A DNA stretch of 64,000 nt from the NCBI RefSeq assembly GCF_002929825.1, contig NZ_PJJN01000027.1:87819-151818 (forward strand), given 5' to 3'. The stretch comes from Cryobacterium sp. Y29. Lineage in GTDB: Bacteria; Actinomycetota; Actinomycetes; Actinomycetales; Microbacteriaceae. Each line of letters starts with the position of its first letter. Position 1 is the stretch's first letter. A model generated the notes under the pieces. That model made no database searches, was not told the DNA's origin, and saw only the letters and a program-made list of their open reading frames with translations. Both the position numbers and the translations under genes were made by a program. This document shows, piece after piece, positions 13,877 through 21,917 of the stretch.

Positions 13877-13935
13877 AACTATCTATAGTGTCCAAGACCT
13901 TTTTATGATGGAATCAATAGATAATTTCTATAGTT
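13877..13935. promoter_or_regulatory. Candidate CynR operator and divergent promoter region
   Basis: An AT-rich island between cynT and cynR carries AACTATCTATAG at 13877-13888 and its inverted partner CTATAGTT at 13928-13935, with AATAGATA at 13916-13923. The inverted TATCTA/TAGATA and CTATAG elements fit the paired sites expected for a LysR-type regulator. Binding is inferred. Confidence 0.55.
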
Positions 13936-13943
13936 GGAGAATC

Positions 13944-14819
13944 ATGACGTTGCGCCACATGCGTTACCTGGCCGCGGTGGCGGAACACCAGAACTTCACT
14001 CGCGCGGCCGAGGCGCTCCACGTCTCTCAACCGACGCTGTCGCAACAGATCAAGCAACTGGAGAACTCGTTAAACGTTCAGCTCTTGGATCGGTCCGGAC
14101 GGACCGTGCGGCTGACAGACGCTGGCGAGACCTTCCTGCGCTACACCCGCCGCGCCCTGCGCGAACTTGACGCCGGAACCCGGGCTATCCACGACGTGCA
14201 GGACCTGAGCCGTGGATCGCTCCGGTTAGCGATGACTCCCACGTTCACCGCATACCTGATCGGTCCGCTGGTCGAACGCTTCGGCATCCGCTATCCCGGA
14301 ATCACCTTGAGCCTGCAGGAGATGACCCAGGACCGCATCGAGGCGGCACTGGCCGAGGACACCCTCGACCTGGGTATCGCATTTGCCGAGGTGCGTTCGT
14401 CCGAGATCGAGACCCAGGCATTGTTCGTCGAAACCCTCAGCTTGGTTGTCGGCAACAACCACCCCCGCGCCGGACAGCAGGCACCCATGACCCTGCGGGA
14501 GCTGGAACAGGAGGAACTTGTGCTGCTCAGTAGCGACTTTGCGACCCGGCGCCACATCGACCTGCATTTTCGGGACCACGGCGTTGCCCCCCGCATCGCG
14601 ATCGAAGTCAACTCCGTCAGCGCGATCATGGAAATCATTCGTCGTGGCCAGCTCGCCACCATGCTGCCCGAAGCTATTGCCCGCGAACAGCACGGGCTCA
14701 ACCCGGTTGCCGTACTGCCTGCCATTCCACACCGCACCGCAGCCCTGCTCAGAAGGCAGGGTGCGTACATGAGCGCAGCCAGCAGGGCCTTTACCGAGCT
14801 GATATCGATGTGGAGCTAG
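13944..14819 (+). CDS. cynR: LysR-type regulator of the cyanate operon
   Basis: The 291-aa LysR-family protein starts with MTLRHMRYLAAVAEHQNFT and an HTH with AAEALHVSQPTLSQQIKQLE, followed by a LysR substrate-binding domain. It is divergent from cynT-cynS, as in E. coli cynR-cynTS, so cyanate-responsive activation is the likely role. The frame is open further upstream, but the ATG at 13944 gives the standard LysR N-terminus. The name depends on gene context, since LysR proteins look alike. Confidence 0.88.
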   Translation: MTLRHMRYLAAVAEHQNFTRAAEALHVSQPTLSQQIKQLENSLNVQLLDRSGRTVRLTDAGETFLRYTRRALRELDAGTRAIHDVQDLSRGSLRLAMTPTFTAYLIGPLVERFGIRYPGITLSLQEMTQDRIEAALAEDTLDLGIAFAEVRSSEIETQALFVETLSLVVGNNHPRAGQQAPMTLRELEQEELVLLSSDFATRRHIDLHFRDHGVAPRIAIEVNSVSAIMEIIRRGQLATMLPEAIAREQHGLNPVAVLPAIPHRTAALLRRQGAYMSAASRAFTELISMWS

Positions 14820-15362
14820 CCGCCTGACCCCGCCACGGCCAACGAAGTCACCCTCAAAGGACCTGTCCAACACCACCGATTCGTTTTACAGAAAACCAAC
14901 GCAGCGCTCGGCGGCCGTCGCACTGTGGTGCTCGGCGGCGCCGACCGTGGCGATCAAGCCAGGCAAGACGTTGACCACCCGCACGCCTTTCGGCCCGACT
15001 TCGGCGGCGAGAGAGCGACTGTAAAAGTTCATGGCCTCTTTCGATAATGCGAGAACGAGGCCAAAACATGCCCTTCGTTGGTTCCCGCGTCTGCGTTCGC
15101 GATCACGATTATTCGGATCACTGCGTTTGCCAACCAGAGCACGAGCATTGCGAGGCTGAGTAAGACGTGGTTTCTGTCAACCCACAAAATCATTCGTCCG
15201 CAAGTCGGGGTGTCGATATCTAGGTGATCTCCCACTTCCTACGAGTTCGATGGAAGGTTCCACTCGCGGTCGTTTTTCTGACGGCCGTGATGCCTCACTG
15301 CAGCGCAACCGCGGCTGTCTTGTCAGCAGGCGAATCCGATCGCGGACTGCGAGAATCAATGC
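14820..15362. other. Non-coding stretch with a gene remnant
   Basis: This 543-base stretch holds no intact gene that I can support. It contains an SDR remnant on the minus strand (14886-15062), and a minus-strand open frame at 15029-15235 with one hydrophobic run (LAMLVLWLANAVIRIIVIANA) that is too weak to call. The last ~100 bases upstream of 15363 presumably carry the promoter of the next gene. Confidence 0.5.
14886..15062 (-). pseudogene. C-terminal remnant of a short-chain dehydrogenase/reductase
   Basis: The minus frame reads ALSKEAMNFYSRSLAAEVGP then KGVRVVNVLPGLIAT before a TAA at 14886. This matches the classical SDR segment around the catalytic-lysine helix and the xxPG loop. The Rossmann N-terminus and the catalytic tyrosine are absent, and the frame ends soon after the PG loop. 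It is a dead fragment of roughly 55 codons. Confidence 0.6.
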
Positions 15363-15674
15363 ATGACTTCCACCGATCGTGCGGCGAGACTCGTTGGGCG
15401 GGGGAAGGCCCTCGACTGGATCACGCTGGGGTGGAACCCCATCGGTGTCATCGTGCTGGCCTTCCTCGCGACCGTGGCGGCTTTGGTGGCCCGGGTCTCC
15501 GAAGGACGGGTGGCGTTCATCGACGGTCTCCTCGCCAGCGCGGTGCTCCTCGGCTTGGTGCTCGAGCTGACACGCGGATGGTGGTGGGCCGACCCTCTCG
15601 CGGGTTGTGTCATCGTCTATTACGCGGCTCGCGAAGCCCTTAGTATCTTTCGTTTGAACGGGGGTAGCTCATGA
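15363..15674 (+). CDS. Internally shortened cation-transporter (CDF-like) protein
   Basis: The 103-aa membrane protein starts with RLVGRGKALDWITLGWNPIG, resembling the first helix of actinobacterial ~200-aa cation transporters. It then continues directly into EGRVAFIDGLLASAVLLGL and GWWWADPLAGCVIVYYAARE, which belong to the last helices of that family. The middle helices and metal-site region are missing with the frame kept. It is probably a non-functional or repurposed deletion derivative. The stop overlaps the next start (ATGA, 15671). The family assignment is from memory. Confidence 0.65.
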   Translation: MTSTDRAARLVGRGKALDWITLGWNPIGVIVLAFLATVAALVARVSEGRVAFIDGLLASAVLLGLVLELTRGWWWADPLAGCVIVYYAAREALSIFRLNGGSS

Positions 15675-16093
15675 CGACCGGGTGGACCGTTGTCCTGAGC
15701 GTGCTCGGCGGATTGCTGGTGCTGTGGCTGGTTCTTGTTCTCGTTCTCTGGATTGAGCAACGCCGGCAGCCTGGCGGAGCGTCACTTCGTGATCTGCTGC
15801 GCCTCGCGCCCGACGTCGCCCGGCTACTCAAACGCCTGGCCGCCGATCGAACCGTGTCGATCGGCGTTCGAATCTGGCTCGCGGTTCTTTTGCTCTACCT
15901 GCTGTCGCCGATCGACCTAATTCCGGATTTCATACCCGTTCTCGGTTACGCCGACGACGCCATCGTTGTCGCGATCGCTCTACGATTCGCGACTCGTCGG
16001 GCGGGCAGCGATGCGGTCAAGCGACATTGGCCGGGAACCCCCGAAGGGCTCTCAGCCGTGCTCCGACTGGCTGGCTTGAAACCCTCGGCCTAA
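15671..16093 (+). CDS. DUF1232/YkvA-family membrane protein
   Basis: The 140-aa protein has an N-terminal membrane segment (residues ~7-27) and the DUF1232 signature LLYLLSPIDLIPDFIPV, followed by GYADD and a second hydrophobic helix. Members occur in many bacteria without known biochemistry. It overlaps the preceding shortened transporter by 4 nt, so it depends on that gene for transcription and possibly translation. This could explain why the upstream frame stayed open. Confidence 0.85.
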   Translation: MTTGWTVVLSVLGGLLVLWLVLVLVLWIEQRRQPGGASLRDLLRLAPDVARLLKRLAADRTVSIGVRIWLAVLLLYLLSPIDLIPDFIPVLGYADDAIVVAIALRFATRRAGSDAVKRHWPGTPEGLSAVLRLAGLKPSA

Positions 16094-16217
16094 TGCTCGC
16101 GTTCACTGGACGATCCGAAACCCGCCGAGCAGGCGTCCCAGTGGCAGTTCCCCTCAGGGACCTTCTGCGGAGCGCTTCTCGCCACTGCCAAAAGCTGCCG
16201 CAGCATGAAGTGGCCGA

Positions 16218-16724
16218 TCAGGCGGTGCGCACCGGAACGATGAGGTCCTTGTAGAACTGCGCGTGCGCTGGATAGTAGTGCTCCCACTCGGGCAACGGCA
16301 GGCCGGCGCGGGAAGCGACCAGTCGATCGAGGTAGAAGTCCCAGCCCGGCCCCATCGTGGCGACCTCCGAGGGGGAACGCAAGCGCTGCCCGAACGTGAG
16401 GTTGGTCATGCCGTCGCCCTCGACCAGGTGGAACAGCGCGCGCCAGGAATCCTCGCCCTCGCCGAAATCGCCGCTGAAGCGGTGCGGCGCCTGGCACTCG
16501 CGAATGCTCACGTACTCCCACTTGGCGTCCGGCTCCGCCGTCATCCTGAACTTGACGGCGCCGGTGGCCGGTGAACCGGTGTAAGTGCCGATCCACTTCT
16601 CGAGCTCGGCCGGGCGGGTCAGGCTCGCCCACACTTTTTCGATCGGCGCGTTGAACAACCGATTCAGCATGAGATACAGGCCGTCCTCGCGGTGAACGAG
16701 GCGTCCGGTGGGCTTGGCTGACAT
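16218..16724 (-). CDS. SRPBCC (AHSA1-like) domain protein
   Basis: The 168-aa protein has the START/AHSA1 pattern RLFNAPIEKVWASLTRPAEL, EKWIG and WRALFHLVEGDGMTNLTFGQ. Such proteins bind hydrophobic ligands or act as stress-related co-factors; no ligand can be named. The ATG at 16724 is preferred over the GTG at 16736 because a GGAGGT ribosome site immediately precedes it. It is convergent with the DUF1232 gene and divergent from the large nucleotidase. Confidence 0.85.
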   Translation of the reverse strand: MSAKPTGRLVHREDGLYLMLNRLFNAPIEKVWASLTRPAELEKWIGTYTGSPATGAVKFRMTAEPDAKWEYVSIRECQAPHRFSGDFGEGEDSWRALFHLVEGDGMTNLTFGQRLRSPSEVATMGPGWDFYLDRLVASRAGLPLPEWEHYYPAHAQFYKDLIVPVRTA

Positions 16725-17025
16725 GGTGACCTCCACTGTGGGTGAAACGCGAGTCTTACCTCAGGCTAGGCCACTTTGCGCCCCTCGGCTATATGTCAGA
16801 GGCCCTCCGGAACGGCCATGGCGGCGTTGTGGCCGCCCGGTCCACTGACCCCGCGGCAGCGACGGGCTCCGGCCCCACCGATTTGGGTTTCGATGCGGGG
16901 GTGACCGGCGGCATCCGTCATGACCAGAGCCTATCGAGGGCGTGGAGTCACCTCGTATTCACCTGCCAGACACCTGGGAACGCTACACAGAGGCATCCAA
17001 TGTCTGTTCCCAGGAGGATCACCGC

Positions 17026-20000
17026 ATGAGCGCCTTGAGACGCCCCGCCCGACGCCGAGTTCCCATAGTCACCATGGCGGCTGTCGTTGCCTGCGCCGCG
17101 CTCGCGGCCGCGCCCCTCGTGTCGGCGGTGCCGACGGCATCCGCTGCCATCGTCACGGCGCCTATTACCGCGAACGGAACCGACCCCTACTTCGAGATGG
17201 CGCCGCTCGGCAGCTACGAGACCGGCACGTTCGACAAGTCAGCCGCCGAAATCGTCACCTACCACGCCGGCAGTAAGCGACTCTTCGTGGTGAATGCCGA
17301 ACAGGGCGCCGTCGATGTGCTGAGCATCACCGATGCCACCACGCCGACCAAGCTGTTCGCCCTCAACGCTGAGGGTGCCCCGATCAATGGCGGCAGTGAG
17401 CTCATCCCGGCCGGGTCAACCGCCAACTCCGTGGCCGTGCGCACCGACGGCCTCGGCGCGATGGCCATCGAATCGCCCACCAAAACGGATACCGGCTGGC
17501 TCGTCTTCTTCGATGCCACCGCCGCGGCGCCCACAATTCTCGGTGCCGTCACGGTGGGAGCCCTGCCCGACATGGTCAGCATCTCGGCCGACGGCAGCTA
17601 CGCCGTCGTGGCCAACGAGGGTGAGCCGAACGACGCCTACACGATCGACCCCGAAGGTTCCGTGAGCGTCGTCACACTGCCCGGCACGCTGGCCGCACCG
17701 GCACAGTCTGCCGTTACGACGGCCGATTTTCACGCCTACGAAGCCAACGGCGGCAGGACGTTGCACGAGGACGTGCGCGTCTTCGGCCCGACGGTCAACA
17801 CGGCGTTCCCGATCTCGGCAAACCTCGAACCCGAATATGTAGCGATTGACGGAGTCACCGCCTACGTTGCCCTGCAGGAGGCCAACGCCGTCGCCGTCGT
17901 CGACCTGGCCACAGCGAAAATCACCGATGTCTGGCCGCTCGGCTTCCAAGACCATGGAGTCGAAGGCAAGGGAATCGACGCTTCCGACAGGGACTCGACG
18001 GTCAACATCCAGAACTACGAAGGACTCAACGGCGTGTACATGCCCGACGGCATGAACGCGTACACGGCGACGGATGCTTCCACCGGGTCGGACGCCACCT
18101 ACCTGGTCACCGCCAACGAGGGTGATGCCCGCGAGTGGGGTGACTACGTGGAGGGTACGCGTGCCAGCACTCTCACGATCTGCGCCGACAGCCCGCTCTT
18201 CGGCAAAAACACCGACGCCGACCTCGGGCGCCTGAATGTGACCATGGAAAACGGTTTCAACGCCACTAACAGCTGCTACGACGAGCTCTACTCCTTCGGC
18301 TCGCGCTCGTTCTCCATCTGGAACACGAACGGCACGCAGGCCTTCGACTCCGGAGACGACTTCGAACGCATCACCGCCGCGGCGAACCCCGCGTACTTCA
18401 ACTCCACCCACAGCGAGTCCAACCTCGAGGGTCGCAGTGACGACAAGGGCCCCGAGCCGGAGAACCTCGCCATCGGCGCCATCGACGGCCGCACCTACGC
18501 CTTCATCGGCCTCGAACGCGTCGGCGGAATCATGGCCTACGACATCACCGACCCGACCAACGCGCAGTTCGTGACCTACCTCAACAATCGTGACTTCACC
18601 GCCGATGCCATCACCGGCCTGTCGGCGGCTGGTGACCTCGGCCCCGAGGGCGTCACGTTCATCTCGGCCGAGAAGTCACCCACCGGTGAGCCTATGCTCG
18701 CCGTCGGCAACGAGGTATCCGGAACCACCACGATCTTCTCGATCAACACCATCGTCGCTCCGGTCACCACCGAGATCCAGGTGCTCGGCATCAACGACTT
18801 TCACGGTCGCCTCGAAGCCAACACCAGAAACCAGGAGGCCGGCGCTGCCGTGCTCGCCGGAGCCGTCGCCCAGCTGAAGACCGAGAACCCGAACACCCTG
18901 TTCGTCTCCGCGGGCGACAACATTGGCGCCTCCACCTTCACGTCGTTCTCGCAGCAGGACGAACCGACCATCGACGCCCTCCTCGCAGCCGGGCTGGACG
19001 CATCCGTTGTCGGAAACCACGAGTTCGACGCCGGCTGGGACGACCTCGAGAACCGGGTCAGGTCATCGTTTGGCGACCCGCGCTATGCGCTCGGTGCCAA
19101 CGTCTACCTGAAGGGCACGAAAACTCCCGCCCTGAGTGAGTACTGGGTGAAAGAGGTCGACGGGATACGGGTCGGTTTCATCGGCACTGTCACCGCTCAG
19201 ACCGCTTCGATGGTCTCCCCGGCCGGCATCGCCGACGTCGAGTTCGGCGACCAGCTCGAAGCCGCCAACCGGGTGGCCGCGCAGCTGCAGGACGGCAACA
19301 CGGGCAACGGTGAAGCCGATGTCCTGGTGCTGCTCACCCACGAGGGTGGCGTCGGAACCGACTGCGCCGCGATCGGGGCCGCCGACACCCTGTACGGCGA
19401 CCTCATTCGCGGCGCATCGGCGAATATCGACGCGATCCTCTCCGGCCACACCCACGCCACCTACAACTGCTCTTACCCGGTCGACGGCTGGACCGAGGGG
19501 CTCGAACGCCCGGTGATGCAGAGCGGCCAGTACGGCATGAACCTTGACCGGGTGAACATCGTGGTCGACCCGGTCAGCAAGGCGGTTGTCTCGCTGACCA
19601 GCTCCCTCGTCGATCTGCACGACGGGACGACCGGCCTGTTCCCGGCCGACCAGACCGTGGCGCAGATCGTAGCGGATGCGGCGACCGAGGCTGCTATCGT
19701 CGGGTCGGTCGAAGTCGGGGCCATCAGCGCCGACATCACCCGGGCCTACAAGGGTGTGGCAGAAGATCGCGGTTCAGAATCGACCCTCGGCAACCTCGTC
19801 GCCGACATTCAGCTCTGGGCCACCTCGAACGCTGACTTTGGCGGCGAGCCGGCCGAGATCGCCTTCATGAACCCTGGCGGTGTGCGTACCGACCTCAGCT
19901 TCGGCGAAGACGGAAAGGTGACGTACAAAGAGGTCGCCACCGTGCAGCCGTTCGCCAACACCCTCGTCACGATGGACCTCACCGGAGCCCAGTTGCGCGC

Positions 20001-20742
20001 GGTGCTCGAGGAGCAGTGGCAGCCCAGCCGTTCCAAGCTGCACCTGGGTGTCTCGGAGGGCTTCAGCTATCTCTACGAGCCCGACGCCGCACCGGGCGAG
20101 CACATCGTCGGCATGTCCCTGAACGGTGTGGCGATCTCCCCGGCCGCAGTTTTTCGCGTCACGACGAACTCGTTCCTCGCCGCGGGCGGTGATAAATTCA
20201 CGACCTTCGCCGCCGGAATCAACGCTACGGATACTGGCCAGGTCGATCTCACCGCCACTGTCTCGTACTTCGAGCAGCACGCACTCGTCGCCCCGGCACC
20301 GCTTGGCCGCGCCGTGCTGGCGGGCACCGACTGGGCCAGTGTTGAGGTCGGCGACGCCGTGTTCACCCCGGGCGAGCGGGTCACTGTCACGGTCTCCGGG
20401 CTGAACCCCGGGCAAGAGATCACCGGCACGCTCTACTCCACACCGGTGAACCTCGGCACCTTCGCGGCCAACGCCGCTGGAATTGCCACGTTCTCGGCGA
20501 TGATCCCGACCAACACGCCGGTCGGGGCGCATACGCTCGTGATCACCTCCATCGGTCTCGAGCCGATCAGCATCGCGGTCGCCGTCGTTGCACCCGGGTC
20601 CGCGGGCGCGGGTGCGAGTGGCGTGAGCGCCCTCCCGGCGCTCGGTGCGTCACTCGCCCCGGCTGGCCTCGCCGCGCTGCTCCTGCTGCTCGGCGGCGGC
20701 CTGATCCTGGCCCGCCGCAAGCGCCAGGCCCTGGCGGCCTAG
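17026..20742 (+). CDS. Secreted, wall/membrane-anchored choice-of-anchor I / 5'-nucleotidase protein
   Basis: The 1238-aa protein has a long signal peptide (twin-arginine-like basic start, hydrophobic core, ASA cleavage area at ~38-41). Residues ~45-575 form a choice-of-anchor I esterase-like domain with DMVSISADGSYAVVANEGEP and EGVTFI. A metallophosphatase domain follows from ~588: NDFHGRLEA, SAGDNIG, VGNHEFDAGWDD and LSGHTHATYNC. The 5'-nucleotidase C-terminal substrate domain (~905-1088) has FMNPGGVRTDL. The end carries LPALG, a hydrophobic helix and RRKRQ, like a sortase signal or plain anchor. It probably hydrolyses extracellular nucleotides for phosphate or nucleosides. ATG at 17026 follows AGGAGG. 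Confidence 0.93.
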   Translation: MSALRRPARRRVPIVTMAAVVACAALAAAPLVSAVPTASAAIVTAPITANGTDPYFEMAPLGSYETGTFDKSAAEIVTYHAGSKRLFVVNAEQGAVDVLSITDATTPTKLFALNAEGAPINGGSELIPAGSTANSVAVRTDGLGAMAIESPTKTDTGWLVFFDATAAAPTILGAVTVGALPDMVSISADGSYAVVANEGEPNDAYTIDPEGSVSVVTLPGTLAAPAQSAVTTADFHAYEANGGRTLHEDVRVFGPTVNTAFPISANLEPEYVAIDGVTAYVALQEANAVAVVDLATAKITDVWPLGFQDHGVEGKGIDASDRDSTVNIQNYEGLNGVYMPDGMNAYTATDASTGSDATYLVTANEGDAREWGDYVEGTRASTLTICADSPLFGKNTDADLGRLNVTMENGFNATNSCYDELYSFGSRSFSIWNTNGTQAFDSGDDFERITAAANPAYFNSTHSESNLEGRSDDKGPEPENLAIGAIDGRTYAFIGLERVGGIMAYDITDPTNAQFVTYLNNRDFTADAITGLSAAGDLGPEGVTFISAEKSPTGEPMLAVGNEVSGTTTIFSINTIVAPVTTEIQVLGINDFHGRLEANTRNQEAGAAVLAGAVAQLKTENPNTLFVSAGDNIGASTFTSFSQQDEPTIDALLAAGLDASVVGNHEFDAGWDDLENRVRSSFGDPRYALGANVYLKGTKTPALSEYWVKEVDGIRVGFIGTVTAQTASMVSPAGIADVEFGDQLEAANRVAAQLQDGNTGNGEADVLVLLTHEGGVGTDCAAIGAADTLYGDLIRGASANIDAILSGHTHATYNCSYPVDGWTEGLERPVMQSGQYGMNLDRVNIVVDPVSKAVVSLTSSLVDLHDGTTGLFPADQTVAQIVADAATEAAIVGSVEVGAISADITRAYKGVAEDRGSESTLGNLVADIQLWATSNADFGGEPAEIAFMNPGGVRTDLSFGEDGKVTYKEVATVQPFANTLVTMDLTGAQLRAVLEEQWQPSRSKLHLGVSEGFSYLYEPDAAPGEHIVGMSLNGVAISPAAVFRVTTNSFLAAGGDKFTTFAAGINATDTGQVDLTATVSYFEQHALVAPAPLGRAVLAGTDWASVEVGDAVFTPGERVTVTVSGLNPGQEITGTLYSTPVNLGTFAANAAGIATFSAMIPTNTPVGAHTLVITSIGLEPISIAVAVVAPGSAGAGASGVSALPALGASLAPAGLAALLLLLGGGLILARRKRQALAA

Positions 20743-20750
20743 CGTCAGAG

Positions 20751-20789
20751 AGACGGATGCCCCGGCTTTCGTGGCCGGGGCATCCGTCT
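20751..20789. terminator. Strong bidirectional hairpin built from the GGATGC motif
   Basis: A perfect 16-bp stem (20751-20766 with 20774-20789) with a 7-nt loop lies between the converging nucleotidase and LysR genes. Each arm contains ACGGATGC or its complement, the over-represented genome motif. GTT follows on the plus strand; no long T-run, so intrinsic termination is probable but not classical. Confidence 0.8.
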
Positions 20790-20806
20790 GTTATCGCGTG
20801 GGCGTG

Positions 20807-21766
20807 TCACACCGGCGCGAGGGGCTCGAACGGGCGTGGCGGCTCGAGCGGGTCGGATTCGGTGAGCGTGGCCACCTTGCTCACTGCCCGGTCGAGAGCG
20901 CCGCGCACCGCGACGACGCCGGGACGCCCGGCACTCGAACGACGCGCGGCCGAAAACAGGGTGCGATGTGGTGTGCCCGGCAGATCGTGCAGTTGCACGG
21001 CCGGCATGCGACCGGCCCAGACCAAATCGGGCAGAATCCCGACGGCATTGCCCGATTCAATCAAGCGGATGTGTGCGATCAGGTCGGCGGTTTCAAACCG
21101 AACGTCGGGTTCGAACCCGGCCGAACGGCACAGTTGTGTGGCCCACTGGCGCGAGGCGGTGCCGACCGGTTCCATCACCCAGGGCAGGCCGGCAGTGTCC
21201 TCGAGCCTGTCGGCGCCAACGCGGGAGTTCTCCGCGGGCGGCACCGCGAGCCGTAATGCATCCGTTGCGAGGTTGACCCGGTCGAGGTCGGGCCAGTGCG
21301 CGCGGGTGTGGCCGGGATATTGCTCGGCCAGCACGAGGTCGAAGTCCCGTGCCGCGACGTCGAACAGGCCACGCTCGGGCTCACGCTCGGTCACTTCGAC
21401 CCGCAGGGCTGGAAATTCCTCGGTGAGAAAAGTGAGCGCCCGCGGAATCACGGCCAGGGCCGCCGACTGGAACACAGCCACCCGCACGGTGCCAGACACG
21501 GTCGTTGTGCTGGCACGCAGGTCGGCCTCGGCGAGCTCGAGCCGCTCCAGCAGATGCGTGGTGTGCTCGACCAGAATCTCGGCCTGCGGGGTGAGCTGCA
21601 CCCGGCGACCGACTTTCTTGAGCAATACGACGCCGGCCTCTTTTTCGAGCAGCGCGAGCTGTTGCGACACCGCGGACGGGCTGTACGCGAGGGCCGCGGC
21701 GACCCCGGCCAGGGTGCCGCGAATCTTCAGTTCACGCAGCAGCCGCAACCGCCTGACATCCAGCAT
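20807..21766 (-). CDS. LysR-family transcriptional regulator
   Basis: The 319-aa protein has an N-terminal winged HTH (LRELKIRGTLAGVAAALAYS followed by PSAVSQQLALLEKEAG) and a LysR substrate-binding domain. The N-terminal style resembles ArgP/IciA-like actinobacterial regulators. It is divergent from putA across 151 AT-rich bases, so control of proline catabolism is a reasonable inference. Start ATG at 21766. Confidence 0.88.
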   Translation of the reverse strand: MLDVRRLRLLRELKIRGTLAGVAAALAYSPSAVSQQLALLEKEAGVVLLKKVGRRVQLTPQAEILVEHTTHLLERLELAEADLRASTTTVSGTVRVAVFQSAALAVIPRALTFLTEEFPALRVEVTEREPERGLFDVAARDFDLVLAEQYPGHTRAHWPDLDRVNLATDALRLAVPPAENSRVGADRLEDTAGLPWVMEPVGTASRQWATQLCRSAGFEPDVRFETADLIAHIRLIESGNAVGILPDLVWAGRMPAVQLHDLPGTPHRTLFSAARRSSAGRPGVVAVRGALDRAVSKVATLTESDPLEPPRPFEPLAPV

Positions 21767-21917
21767 GTGCTACTCCCTACACCCATCAGCCCACCGAAAA
21801 CCAAACCATTAGAAATTATAACGAATACCCTGCATAAACAATTGCTTTTGCTAAATATAAGCTGGTCCCAGACTTGACACACCAAAGCACCCCATCCGCG
21901 AACGAAAGACTAGTCTC

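Noticed and set aside
15029..15235. Small minus-strand membrane protein
   Set aside because: One hydrophobic run and no ribosome site; it overlaps the SDR remnant in another frame and may be chance.
15224..15643. A 139-codon plus-strand open frame spanning the shortened transporter start
   Set aside because: It is out of frame with the transporter, Arg/Gly-rich and without a domain.
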